Source: Candidula unifasciata (taxonomy: Eukaryota > Mollusca > Gastropoda > Stylommatophora > Geomitridae). From it: DNA of 64,000 nt. A program made the translations under genes and the position numbers. The DNA lies in contig CAJHNH020008566.1 of NCBI GenBank assembly GCA_905116865.2, positions 284,501-348,500 of the forward strand, written 5' to 3'. Below the pieces are notes generated by a model, which made no database searches, was not told the DNA's origin, and worked only from the letters and a program-made list of their open reading frames with translations. Of the stretch, positions 10,970 through 22,699 are shown one piece after another (position 1 is the first letter of the stretch; each line of letters starts with the position of its first letter).

Positions 10970-12725
10970 CATTTTATGGTGTAGTCAGGAGGGTTGTGTC
11001 CCCTAGGGTTTAGAGCCACTTGGCTAGTGTAGTCAGGAGGGTTGTGTCCCCTAGGGTTTAGAGCCATATGGCTGGTGTAGTCAGGAGGGTTGTGTCCCCT
11101 AGGGTTTAGAGCCATATGGCTAGTGTAGTAAGGAGGGTTGTGTCCCCTAGGGTTTAGAGCCATATGGCTAGTGTAGTCAGGAGAGTTGTGTCCCCTAGGG
11201 TTTAGAGCCATATGGCTAGTGTAGTAAGGAGGGTTGTGTCCCCTAGGGTTTAGAGCCATATGGCTAGTGTAGTCAGGAGAGTTGTGTCCCCTAGGGTTTA
11301 GAGCCATATGGCTAGTGTAGTAAGGAGGGTTGTGTCCCCTAGGGTTTAGAGCCATATGGCTAGTGTAGTCAGGAGAGTTGTGTCCCCTAGGGTTTAGAGC
11401 CGCATGGCTAGTGTAGTCAGGAGGGTTATGTCTCCTGGGGTTTAGAGCCACATGGCTAGTGTAGTAAGGAGGGTTGTGTCCCCTAGGGTTTAGGGCTGCA
11501 TGGCTAATGTAGTCAGGAGGGTTGTGTCCCCTAGGGTTTAGAGCCATATGGCTAGTGTAGTCAGGAGGGTTGTGTCCCCTAGGGTTTAGAGCCATATGGC
11601 TAGTGTAGTCAGGAGGGTTGTGTCCCCTAGGGTTTAGAGCCATATGGCTAGTGTAGTCAGGAGGGTTGTGTCCCCTAGGGTTTAGGGCTGCATGGCTAAT
11701 GTAGTCAGGAGGGTTGTGTCCCCTAGGGTTTAGAGCCATATGGCTAGTGTAGTCAGGAGGGTTGTGTCCCCTAGGGTTTAGAGCCATATGGCTAGTGTAG
11801 TCAGGAGGGTTGTGTCCCCTAGGGTTTAGAGCTGCATGGCTAGTGTAGTCAGGAGGGTTGTGTCCCCTAGGGTTTAGAGCCACATGGCTGTTGTAGTCAG
11901 GAGAGTTGTGTCCCCTAGGGTTTAGAGCCATATGGCTAGTATAGTCAGGAGGGTTGTGTCCCCTAGGGTTTAGAGCCACATGGCTGTTGTAGTCAGGAGA
12001 GTTGTGTCCCCTAGGGTTTAGAGCCACATGGCTGTTGTAGTCAGGAGGGTTGTGTCCCCTAGGGTTTAGAGCCACATGGCTGTTGTAGTCAGGAGAGTTG
12101 TGTCCCCTAGGGTTTAGAGCCATATGGCTAGTATAGTCAGGAGGGTTGTGTCCCCTAGGGTTTAGAGCCACATGGCTGTTGTAGTCAGGAGAGTTGTGTC
12201 CCCTAGGGTTTAGAGCCATATGGCCATTGTAGTCAGGAGGGTTGTGTCCCCTAGGGTTTAGAGCTGCATGGCTAGTGTAGTCAGGAGGGTTGTGTCCCCT
12301 AAGGTTTAGAGCCATATGGCTAGTTTAGTCAGGAGATTTGTGTCCCCTAGGGTTTAGAGCCATATGGCTAGTATAGTCAGGAGGGTTGTGTACCCTAGGG
12401 TTTAGAGCCATATGGCTAGTGTAGTCAGGAGGGTTGTGTCCCCTGGGGTTTAGAGCTGCATGACTGGTGTAGTCAGGAGGGTTGTGTCCCCTAGGGTTTA
12501 GAGCTGCATGGCTAGTGTAGTCAGGAGGGTTGTGTCCCCTAGTGTTTAGAGCTGCATGACTGGTGTAGTCAGGAGGGTTGTGTCCCCTAGGGTAAAGAGC
12601 CATATGGCTAGTATAGTCAGGAGGGTTGTGTCTCCTATGGTTTAGAGCCATATGGCTAGTATAGTCAGGAGGGTTGTGTCCCTTAGGGTTTAGGGCCATA
12701 TGGCTAGTGTGGTCAGAAGGGTTGT
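10970..12725. repeat. 48-bp minisatellite, left part, about 36 copies
   Basis: The unit includes GTAGTCAGGAGGGTTGTGTC, then CCCTAGGGTTTAGAGCC and ATATGGCTAGT. The period is divisible by three, so the minus strand stays open for 449 codons (ALNPRGHNPPDYTSHM-type repeat). Located in intron 4 and continued beyond a solo LTR at 12726..13546. Confidence 0.98.
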
Positions 12726-13546
12726 TGTCCGAGACCTACTTTATTAATTTACTTCTTATGGCTCGCTAGGTAGGCCAACTAATAGACTTCACTACCCTAC
12801 GACACACTTAAGACATGCGCCTGCTGAGTACAAACATAATCTTTAATGTACAATGAACAATACAACTTATTACACCTCAACCAAGTTGGCAGTCCTTATC
12901 CTAAACGCCGGCGTTGAGCAGCTTTTACATTCACTGTTCAACCTGAGCCCTTCCCATGGATCCCCAAGGACACGATTACAAACTAACAGTTTAACAGTGC
13001 TGACTAAGCCGCCGTCTATTGCCACGTGGGACTCAGTGACACACGTAAGGTGTATGGCCTAAGTGTGACTGGGCAGTGTTAACGCCATTAATAATGCGTG
13101 TCACACATTCACTAGCTGCTTAACAAATACTGCATGGAACGTCTACTATACAAGGAACATTAATTCTACACTATCTCGTCGAAACATTAAATGGAAACAC
13201 AGCCTATCTCAAAAATATTAACCACAAAAACTATTTAATCTAGCCATCACTAAACTAAGATACGTTTACCCGTCGTAGCCTATGTCTGCTCCAGTCCAGT
13301 CTCTACTACACAACTCTCCAAGCGAGCTCTCTTCAAGCCTTTTTGTTCCCCTCCTGCGTTCATCTCTTGACACGCGGTAATACGTGTTAACCGTGGACCT
13401 GGGCTTCGCCAGTTAACTCGACCCAGTTTTTTCCATGGTCAAGCTGCCCGGTCTCACACGGAGTTTTACTGGGGGTCAGCTCATTCATACGTGATGATTC
13501 ACTATCATCAACTCTGTTCATCCCATAGCCGAACTGGCCTCTGACA
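12726..13546. mobile_element. Solo LTR, 821 bp, with 5-bp target duplication
   Basis: A block unrelated to the 48-bp array begins TGTCCGAGAC and ends CCTCTGACA (TG...CA ends). It is flanked on both sides by GTTGT (12721-12725 and 13547-13551). Removing the block plus one GTTGT restores an intact array unit (AGAAGGGTTGTGTCCCTTAG). These are the hallmarks of retroviral-type integrase insertion followed by LTR-LTR recombination. No internal gag/pol is present. An AATAAA on the minus strand near the low-coordinate end hints at a minus orientation, but orientation and superfamily are undetermined. Confidence 0.85.
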
Positions 13547-13551
13547 GTTGT

Positions 13552-14745
13552 GTCCCTTAGGGTTAAGAGCCGCATTGCTAGTGTAGTCAGGAGGGTTGTG
13601 TCCCCTAGGGTTTAGAGCCACATGGCTAGTGTAGTCAGGAGGGTTGTGTCTCCTAGGGTTTAGAGCCACATGGCTAGTTTAGTCAGGAGGGTTGTGTCTC
13701 CTGGGGTTTAGAGCCACATGGCTAGTTTAGTCAGGAGGGTTGTGTCTCCTAGGGTTAAGAGCCACATGGCTAGTTTAGTCAGGAGGGTTGTGTCCCCTAA
13801 GGATTAGAGCCACATGGCTAGTGTAGTCAGGAGGGTTGTGTCCCCTAGGGTTTAGAGCCACATGGCTAGTGTAGTCAGGAGGGTTGTGTCCCCTAGGGTT
13901 TAGAGCCACATGGCTAGTGTAGTCAGGAGGGTTGTGTCCCCTAGGGTTTAGAGCCACATGGCTAGTTTAGTCAGGAGGGTTGTGTCTCCTAGGGTTTAGA
14001 GCCACATGGCTAGTTTAGTCAGGAGGGTTGTGTCCCCTAGGGTTTAGAGCTGCATGGCTAGTGTAGTCAGGAGGGTTATGTCTCCTGGGGTTTAGAGCCA
14101 CATGGCTAGTGTAGTCAGGAGGGTTATGTCTCCTGGGGTTTAGAGCCACATGGCTAGTTTAGTCAGGAGGGTTATGTCTCCTGGGGTTTAGAGCCACATG
14201 GCTAGTTTAGTCAGGAGGGTTGTGTCTCCTAGGGTTTAGAGCCACATGGCTAGTTTAGTCAGGAGGGTTGTGTCCCCTAGGGTTTAGAGCCACATGGCTA
14301 GTTTAGTCAGGAGGGTTGTGTCTCCTAGGGTTTAGAGCCACATGGCTAGTTTAGTCAGGAGGGTTGTGTCCCCTAAGGTTTAGAGCCACATGGCTAGTGT
14401 AGTCAGGAGGGTTATGTCTCCTGGGGTTTAGAGCTGCATGGCTAGTGTAGTCAGGAGGGTTATGTCTCCTAGGGTTTAGAGCCATATGGCTGGTGTAGTC
14501 AGGAGGGTTGTGTCCCCTAGGGTTTAGGGCTGCATGGCTAGTTTAGTCAGGAGGGTTGTGTCCCCTAGGGTTTAGAGCCATATGGCTAGTGTAGTCAGGA
14601 GGGTTATGTCTCCTGGGGTTTAGAGCCACATGGCTAGTTTAGTCAGGAGGGTTGTGTCCCCTAAGGTTCAGAGCCACATGGCTAGTTTAGTCAGGAGGGT
14701 TGTGTCCCCTAAGGTTTAGAGCCACATGACTGGTGTAATCACCAA
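13552..14745. repeat. 48-bp minisatellite, right part, about 25 copies
   Basis: Same unit as 10970..12725, but enriched in CACATGGCTAGTTTAGTCAG and TCTCCTGGGG variants, so the two arms differ in variant composition. It decays at the right edge. Confidence 0.97.
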
Positions 14746-14934
14746 GCACTATGCAGGTTATAATTTTGTATTGAAGGAAACACACAAAATTAATCTACTT
14801 TTATGACATGCCTGTTTGGAAAGGGGGTGGGAGGGAGTGGGTGTGGATGTTCTTTTTTACCCCCAAAATGAGGCCCAAAAATGGACACAGAGATTTCCTC
14901 TGAATAATTGTTCTGTATAGGTCCATTTTTAGAC

Positions 14935-15365
14935 CAGGGGGTGTGTTGAAATAAGTTGCTAACCCCATATTTGAGACCACGGGGGTGTGTTGAAATAAGT
15001 TGCTAACCCCATATTTGAGACCAGGGGGTGTGTTGAAATAAGTTGCTAACCCCATATTTGAGACCAGGGGGTGTGTTGAAATAAGTTGATAACCCCATAT
15101 TTGAGACCAGGGGTGTGTTGAAATAAGTTGATAACCCCATATTTGAGACCAGGGGGTGCGTTGAAATAAGTTGATAACCCCATATTTGAGACCAGGGGGT
15201 GTGTTGAAATAAGTTGCTAACCCTATATTTGAGACCAGGGGTGTGTTGAAATAAGTTGATAACCCCATATTTGAGACCAGGGGGTGTGTTGAAATAAGTT
15301 GATAACCCCATATTTGAGACCAGGGGTGTGTTGAAATAAGTTGATAACCCCATATTTGAGACCAG
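14935..15365. repeat. 42-44-bp minisatellite, about 10 copies
   Basis: The unit includes GTGTGTTGAAATAAGTTGAT then AACCCCATATTTGAGACCAG. Length varies by a run of 3-5 G. Intron 4. Confidence 0.96.
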
Positions 15366-15529
15366 TCAGCATTCAAGGATGATGTGACCAATCATACTGA
15401 AGCACCAAAGCCAGAGCTGCACATTTACTTGGTTACTGAGATTAAAGAGAGGTAGGAGAGTTGTGCAACTCAGTCTTCAAGAGATTTGATGTTTGCACTG
15501 AGTCAGGTCTTTTATGCAATCTGTGTTTA

Positions 15530-15985
15530 ACAACTGAGATGAAAAGAGAAATCTTAAAAGCTATATAGATCCTATCCTGATATATGGAAGTGAATCATGG
15601 ACAGTTGATAGATTAGTGGCAAATTGTTTGGAAGTTGCAGAGATTTGGTTCTATAGAGGAATGATGAGAATACTGTGGACAGAAAAGAGGAGTAATGAAG
15701 ACGTCTGGAAAGAAACTGACTCATGAAAGAAACTGACTCATGAAAGAAACTGACTCATGAAAGAAACTGACTCATGAAGAAAACTGATTGCCCACATCAG
15801 AAATAAACAATCTAAATTCTTTGATCATGTCATGAGGAGAAAACTGGAGTAGATCCTGACATTAGGAAAGTTAGAGGGGAAGTGAGGCAGAGGGAGACTG
15901 AGAGTAAAGATGCTGAACAAGTTGACATTGTGGCATGGAGATACACATCTTGTCAGAGGGAAAATGCACTAAACAAAATGTTGTG
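15530..15985 (+). pseudogene. Non-LTR retrotransposon 3' ORF2 fragment, degenerate
   Basis: Broken reading of a LINE C-terminal region: DPILIYGSESWTVDRL..., EVAEIWFYRGMMRILWTEKR, then NKQSKFFDHVMRRK and LTLWHGDTHLV. This is the pattern 'LYGSE.W...E...FRRMLRI.W...H.MRR' following the reverse transcriptase of RTE/CR1-like LINEs. It contains stops and an internal 17-bp quadruplication (GAAACTGACTCATGAAA, 15715-15780). The 80-bp array grows out of its 3' end. Confidence 0.8.
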
Positions 15986-16570
15986 GCTAGACATGACTAC
16001 CAATGCCACATGGCATGGAGATACACATATTTTCAGAGGAAAAATACACTAAACAAAATGTTGTGAATAGACATGACTACCAATGCCACATGGCATGGAG
16101 ATACACATATTTTCAGAGTGAAAATACACTAGACAAAATGTTGTAGATAGACATGACTACCAATGCCACATGGCATGGAGATACACATCTTGTCAGAGTG
16201 AAAATACACTAGACAAAATGTTGTAGATAGACATGACTACCAATGCCACATGGCATGGAGATACACATATTTTCAGAGTGAAAATACACTAGACAAAATG
16301 TTGTAGATAGACATGACTACCAATGCCACATGGCATGGAGATACACATCTTGTCAGAGTGAAAATACACTAAACAAAATGTTGTAGATAGACATGACTAC
16401 CAATGCCACATGGCATGGAGATACACATCTTGTCAGAGTGAAAATACACTAAACAAAATGTTGTAGATAGACATGACTACCAATGCCACATGGCATGGAG
16501 ATACACATCTTGTCAGAGTGAAAATACACTAAACAAAATGTTGTAGATAGACATGACTACCAATGCCACA
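15931..16570. repeat. 80-bp minisatellite, 8 copies, LINE-derived
   Basis: The unit includes TGGCATGGAGATACACATCT, TGTCAGAGTGAAAATACACT and ACATGACTACCAATGCCACA. The first copy is continuous with the LINE C-terminal fragment upstream, so the unit is retrotransposon sequence. CTTGTCAG and ATTTTCAG versions partly alternate. Confidence 0.95.
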
Positions 16571-16968
16571 CAGAATGGACTTTAAGATGTAGACTGAGTC
16601 AGGTGAAAAGCCTGTACACCCTCATTAAGGTTTCATGTGTGGCTGGATATCAGAACAAGGAACTTGGGTCAGAGTCTTCTAGAGGATTGCTGATCGATCA
16701 ACAACAATTTATGTGTCTGTGTACATGCACATTTTTTACTTAGAGTGCTGTATTTTAATGTTTGAATGTAAAATAACCATGCTGCCTAATTGTTTTGCGA
16801 CAGTTTCACAAACTGTCTGATTGATTGCAAACTTGACATTTCTAAATGGTTGTCCAGCTTGCAGTTTCCATCTACTTGTCCCAGCTGAATCGTTTTGTAT
16901 TTATTGTAAACCATTTACACACATTTTCAGAATCACTGGATTCATAAACCATTTACACACATTTTCAG

Positions 16969-17110
16969 AATCACTGGATTTATCAATCATTGGCCAAAAG
17001 TGCAGAAGTGGTTTCTGAAATATGGCACCCTGAAAACTGTGGATGCCAGTTTGGAGAAGGAAGCTGTTTTTCAGGAAACTGAAAAAATTCTAGAAGATTC
17101 CATAAACAGG
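16969..17110 (+). CDS. SPEF2: SPEF2 exon 5 (ITGFxxHWPKxxKWF)
   Basis: Acceptor ACATTTTCAG|AATCAC; the first A completes Arg from exon 4. It encodes RITGFINHWPKVQKWFLKYG, then VDASLEKEAVFQETEKILED and SINR. This matches the end of the SPEF2 adenylate kinase domain (family pattern RIxGFxDxWPxLExWF). The donor is CAGG|GTAGAT. The acceptor and the first 11 exon bases are duplicated 38 bp upstream (acceptor AG at 16930), but only the downstream copy continues into the exon. A 55-bp array starts within about 20 bp of the donor. Confidence 0.93.
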
Positions 17111-17111
17111 G

Positions 17112-18837
17112 TAGATATTGATTGTGTTGTTGTATTGTAAGGGGTTGTAAAAGGGTACTTTGTAAGATCAAACAGTTCTGTGTTGTTGTATTGTAAGGGT
17201 TGTAAAAGGTACTTTGTAAGATCAAACAGTTCTGTGTTGTTGTATTGTAAGGGGTTGTAAAAGGTACTTTGTAAGATCAAACAGTTCTGTGTTGTTGTAT
17301 TGTAAGGGGTTGTAGAAAGGTACTTTGTAAGATCAAACAGTTCTGTGTTGTTGTATTGTAAGGGGTTGTAAAAGGTACTTTGTAAGATCAAACAGTTCTG
17401 TGTTGTTGTATTGTAAGGGGTTGTAAAAGGTACTTTGTAAGATCAAACAGTTCTGTGTTGTTGTATTGTAAGGGGTTGTAAAAGTTACTTTGTAAGATCA
17501 AACAGTTCTGTGTTGTTGTATTGTAAGGGGTTGTAAAAAGGTACTTTTTAAGATCAAACAGTTCTGTGTTGTTGAATTGTAAGGGGTTGTAAAAGGTACT
17601 TTGTAAGATCAAACAGTTCTGTGTTGTTGTATTGTAAGGGGTTGTAAAAGGTACTTTGTAAGATCAAACAGTTCTGTGTTGTTGTATTGTAAGGGGTTGT
17701 AAAAGGGTACTTTGTAAGATCAAACAGTTCTGTGTTGTTGTATTGTAAGGGGTTGTAAAAGGTACTTTGTAAGATCAAACAGTTCTGTGTTGTTGTATTG
17801 TAAGGGGTTGTAAAAGGTACTTTGTAAGATCAAACAGTTCTGTGTTGTTGTATTGTAAGGGGTTGTAAAAGGTACTTTGTAAGATCAAACAGTTCTGTGT
17901 TGTTGTATTGTAAGGGGTTGTAAAAAGGTACTTTGTAAGATCAAACAGTTCTGTGATGTTGTAAGGAGTTGTAAAAGGGTACTTTGTAAGATCAAACAGT
18001 TCTGTGTTGTTGTATTGTAAGGGGTTGTAAATGGGCACTTTGTAAGATCAAACAGTTCTGTGTTGTTGTATTGTAAGGGGTTGTAAATGGGCACTTTGTA
18101 AGATCAAACAGTTCTGTGTTGTTGTATTGTAAGGGGTTGTAAATGGGCACTTTGTAAGATCAAACAGTTCTGTGTTGTTGTATTGTAAGGGGTTGTAAAT
18201 GGGCACTTTGTAAGATCAAACAGTTCTGTGTTGTTGTATTGTAAGTGGTTGTAAAAGGTACTTTGTAAGATCAAACAGTTCTGTGTTGTTGTATTGTAAG
18301 GGGTTGTAAAAGGTACTTTGTAAGATCAAACAGTTCTGTGTTGTTGTATTGTAAGGGGTTGTAAAAGGTACTTTGTAAGATCAAACAGTTCTGTGTTGTT
18401 GTATTGTAAGGGGTTGTAAAAGGTACTTTGTAAGATCAAACAGTTCTGTGTTGTTGTATTGTAAGGGGTTGTAAAAGGTACTTTGTAAGATCAAACAGTT
18501 CTGTGTTGTTGTATTGTAAGGGGTTGTAAAAGGTACTTTGTAAGATCAAACAGTTCTGTGTTGTTGTATTGTAAGGGGTTGTAAAAGGTACTTTGTAAGA
18601 TCAAACAGTTCTGTGTTGTTGTATTGTAAGGGGTTGTAAAAGGTACTTTGTAAGATCAAACAGTTCTGTGTTGTTGTATTGTAAGGGGTTGTAAAAGGGT
18701 ACTTTGTAAGATCAAACAGTTCTGTGTTGTTGTATTGTAAGGGTTGTAAAAAGGTACTTTGTAAGATCAAACAGTTCTGTGTTGTTGTATTGAAAGGGGT
18801 TGTAAAAAGGTACTTTGTAAGATCAAACAGTTCTGTA
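17112..18837. repeat. 55-bp minisatellite, about 31 copies
   Basis: The unit includes GTTGTTGTATTGTAAGGGGT, TGTAAAAGGTACTTTGTAAG and ATCAAACAGTTCTGT, with 1-bp length changes and an AATGGGCAC variant clustered at 18030-18200. It starts immediately after the exon 5 donor. Confidence 0.98.
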
Positions 18838-19479
18838 ATATTGATCCTGAGGAGAGATCAACGGCTCTGCATTCAGGACGAAGGCTCGCTATCTCATAGC
18901 AAAGGTGTGGGTTCTGATGGATCCTGTTTGTGAGTTGGCTCACCACAAATCAGACTGTTGCAAGCACTTCCATGCTGAGTTTCCCACCCCATCAGTTCTA
19001 ATTAAGAAGCTGTACACGCAGATGTTTCATCATGCATCAGCCTGTCATTGATTGCTTGCATTATTTGCCCTTGTCTTTCATTGCGTCAGTGACAGATGTT
19101 TCTTAGGTCAAAGTGTCTGAGAGTTCCAGCTGGACGTTACATTCATGACAGACAATTGCTATGTTCGTAAGACATAACTGTAACATTGGCAGACAATTAC
19201 TAAGTTTGTAAGATATAACTGTAACATATGTTTTGGTGTAATGTTATTTTGACAATTATCACATTTAAAAAAATATATATGTCACAAACTCAAGTAAAAC
19301 ATGTTGATGGCATGCATATTTTCTATATATCACAAAATGGCTGCTGAAAGAAAGATAAATATTTTGGCCACATTACTTCTTCTTTCTTGCGTTTGGTTTC
19401 ATAAGCTCAGGTGGCCACGTTACAAGATAATACTTCTATAGAAACCATACTTGGGGAAAAAGGCTGAGGGCAGTGGAGT
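18838..19479. other. Intron 5, unannotated stretch
   Basis: Unique AT-rich sequence with a short ~53-bp duplication at about 19145-19225 (GACAATTGCTATGTTCGTAA against GACAATTACTAAGTTTGTAA). Nothing else recognised. Confidence 0.5.
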
Positions 19480-20090
19480 AAAAGGTAGACAGTGATATAA
19501 AGATGTACAGAGTACACAGTCAAAGGTAGACAGTGATATAAAGATGTACAGAGTACACAGTCAAAGGTAGACAGTGATATAAAGATGTACAGAGTACACA
19601 GTCAAAGGTAGACAGTGATATAAAGATGTACAGAGTACACAGTCAAAGGTAGACAGTGATATAAAGATGTACAGAGTACACAGTCAAAGGTAGACAGTGA
19701 TATAAAGATGTACAGAGTACACAGTCAAAGGTAGACAGTGATATAAAGATGTACAGAGTACACAGTCAAAGGTAGACAGTGATATAAAGATGTACAGAGT
19801 ACACAGTCAAAGGTAGACAGTGATATAAAGATGTACAGAGTACACAGTCAAAGGTAGACAGTGATATAAAGATGTACAGAGTACACAGTCAAAGGTAGAC
19901 AGTGATATAAAGATGTACAGAGTACACAGTCAAAGGTAGACAGTGATATAAAGATGTACAGAGTACAGAGTCAAAGGTAGACAGTGATATAAAGATGTAC
20001 AGAGTACACAGTCAAAGGTAGACAGTGATATAAAGATGTACAGAGTACACAGTCAAAGGTAGACAGTGATATAAAGATGTACAGAGTACA
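19480..20090. repeat. 41-bp minisatellite, about 15 copies, near-perfect
   Basis: The unit includes AAAGGTAGACAGTGATATAA then AGATGTACAGAGTACACAGTC. Almost no variation, so very recently homogenised. It ends 200 bp before exon 6. Confidence 0.98.
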
Positions 20091-20298
20091 TAGACAATGG
20101 CTGGGTCATAAGAATGCAAGAGGCAGAAGAAATGACAAAGGTTAGACAAGTCTTCCAGTCAGCAGTCATGATAGTGATGCTCTTCAAAGGATCTGCTCCT
20201 GATGATGATCGTGATTAAAGTGAGAATATTTGCCTTGTCTCAGTAAAACTGTGTCTTTGGTAATGCAGCCTGGCATGTCAAACTGTTTCTGTCATCAG

Positions 20299-20364
20299 AT
20301 CTGTGAAGGAGAGCAGCACCAGGATATTTTTGCTGAAGAAAAACAGCAGCCGGAGGAGAAGGAA
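20299..20364 (+). CDS. SPEF2: SPEF2 exon 6 (short Glu/Gln-rich exon)
   Basis: A 22-codon exon, phase 0 to 0, with acceptor CTGTCATCAG and strong donor GGAA|GTAAGT. It encodes ICEGEQHQDIFAEEK followed by QQPEEKE. It is charged and low in complexity, and sits at the start of the linker after the adenylate kinase domain. Support is the splice sites and matching phase rather than recognisable homology. Confidence 0.7.
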
Positions 20365-20395
20365 GTAAGTTAACTCCCTTGTGTGTTCATTATCA

Positions 20396-20580
20396 GAGAA
20401 CTGTGCTAGCACATTCGCTAGACAATTGCCTGCTGGCCCAAAGGTCTGGGATTTCAACCCCCATTGGGGCAAATTAAAGCAACTGACCTGGGCTTCCACG
20501 CCGACCCATTCTAAAATGCTTGCTAGGAAATGTTCTGGGAGGTAGAGGTGCTGGTTTGATGTTGACCACATCTTTGACTG
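20396..20580 (+). mobile_element. tRNA-derived SINE-like element
   Basis: The A-box-like part is CTGTGCTAGCACATTCGCTA and the B-box-like part GGGATTTCAACCCCC. The body (GACCTGGGCTTCC, TGCTAGGAAATGTT) resembles that of the element at 37735..37960. It lies just past the exon 6 donor. Confidence 0.6.
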
Positions 20581-20584
20581 AGTG

Positions 20585-22665
20585 CCAGTGGGTCTATAAG
20601 ACTATCGGTGGGTCTATAAGACTATCGGTTGGTCTATCAGACTATCAGTGGGTCTATAAGACTATCAGTGGGTCTATAAGACTATCAGTGGGTCTATAAG
20701 ACTATCAGTGGGTCTATAAGACTATCAGTGGGTCTATAAGACTATCAGTGGGTCTATAAGACTATCAGTGGGTCTATAAGACTATCGGTGGGTCTATAAG
20801 ACTATCAGTGGATCTATAAGACTATCAGTGGATCTATAAGACTATCAGTGGGTCTATAAGACTATCAGTGGGTCTATAAGACTATCGGTGGGTCTATAAG
20901 ACTATCAGTGGGTCTATCAGACTATCAGTGGGTCTATAAGACTACCAGTGGGTCTATAAGACTATCAGTGGATCTATAAGACTATCAGTGGGTCTATAAG
21001 ACTATCAGTGGGTCTATAAGACTATCAGTGGATCTATAAGACTACCAGTGGGTCTATAAGACTATCAGTGGATCTATAAGACTATCAGTGGGTCTATAAG
21101 ACTATCAGTGGATCTATAAGACTATCAGTGGGTCTATAAGACTACCAGTGGGTCTATAAGACTATCAGTGGATCTATAAGACTATCAGTGGGTTTATAAG
21201 ACTATCAGTGGGTCTATAAGACTATCAGTGGATCTATAAGACTACCAGTGGGTCTATAAGACTATCAGTGGATCTATAAGACTATCAGTGGGTCTATAAG
21301 ACTATCAGTGGATCTATAAGACTATCAGTGGGTCTATAAGACTACCAGTGGGTCTATAAGACTATCAGTGGATCTATAAGACTATCAGTGGGTTTATAAG
21401 ACTATCAGTGGGTCTATAAGACTATCAGTGGATCTATAAGACTACCAGTGGGTCTATAAGACTATCAGTGGATCTATAAGACTATCAGTGGGTCTATAAG
21501 ACTATCAGTGGATCTATAAGACTATCAGTGGGTCTATAAGACTATCAGTGGGTCTATAAGACTATCAGTGGGTCTATAAGACTATCAGTGGGTCTATAAG
21601 ACTATCAGTGGGTCTATAAGACTATCGGTGGGTCTATCAGACTATCAGTGGGTCTATCAGACTATCAGTGGGTCTATAAGACTATCAGTGGGTCTATAAG
21701 ACTATCGGTTGGTCTATCAGACTATCAGTGGGTCTATAAGACTATCAGTGGGTCTATAAGACTATCAGTGGGTCTATAAGACTATCAGTGGGTCTATAAG
21801 ACTATCAGTGGGTCTATAAGACTATCGGTGGGTCTATAAGACTATCAGTGGATCTATAAGACTATCAGTGGATTTATAAGACTATCAGTGGGTCTATAAG
21901 ACTATCAGTGGGTCTATAAGACTATCGGTGGGTCTATAAGACTATCAGTGGGTCTATCAGACTATCAGTGGGTCTATAAGACTACCAGTGGGTCTATAAG
22001 ACTATCAGTGGATCCATAAGACTATCAGTGGGTCTATAAGACTATCAGTGGGTCTATAAGGCTATCAGTGGATCTATAAGACTACCAGTGGATCTATAAG
22101 ACTATCAGTGGATCTATAAGACTATCAGTGGGTCTATAAGACTATCAGTGGGTCTATAAGACTATCAGTCGGTCTATAAGACTACCAGTGGGTCTATAAG
22201 ACTATCAGTGGATCTATAAGACTATCAGTGGGTCTATAAGACTATCAGTGGGTCTATAAGACTATCAGTGGATCTATAAGACTACCAGTGGGTCTATAAG
22301 ACTATCAGTGGATCTATAAGACTATCAGTGGGTCTATAAGACTATCAGTGGATCTATAAGACTATCAGTGGATCTATAAGACTATCAGTGGGTCTATAAG
22401 ACTATCAGTGGGTCTTTAAGACTATCAGTGGGTCTATAAGACTATCGGTGGGTCTATCAGACTATCAGTGGGTCTATCAGACTATCAGTGGGTCTATAAG
22501 ACTACCAGTGGGTCTATAAGACTATCAGTAGGTCTAAAAGACTATCAGTGGGTCTATAAGACTATCGGTGGGTCTATCAGACTATCAGTGGGTCTATAAG
22601 ACTATCAGTGGGTCTATCAGACTATCAGTGGGTCTATAAGACTATCAGTGGGTCTATAAGACTAT
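20585..22665. repeat. 20-bp minisatellite, about 104 copies, with higher-order structure
   Basis: Unit GTGGGTCTATAAGACTATCA, with marked variants GGATC, CTACC, CTATCAG, CGGTG and GGTTT. Variant order repeats every 200 bp around 21041-21500 (for example GGTTTATAAG at 21191 and 21391). A larger block repeats at about 1040 bp (20781-20960 against 21821-22000). Strict 20-bp phase over 2 kb. Intron 6. Confidence 0.98.
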
Positions 22666-22699
22666 GAGTCGTCTAACACCATTAGTCCGACCCACCTGG

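Noticed and set aside
10966..12699. 449- and 124-codon minus-strand frames
   Set aside because: Period-48 array artefact, split by an LTR and changing variants.
15364..15454. Candidate exon encoding FKDDVTNHTEAPKPELHIYL
   Set aside because: Exon 4 joins exon 5 directly with matching phase and family sequence, so an extra exon would break the frame. Its start also resembles part of a SINE-like sequence at 23628.
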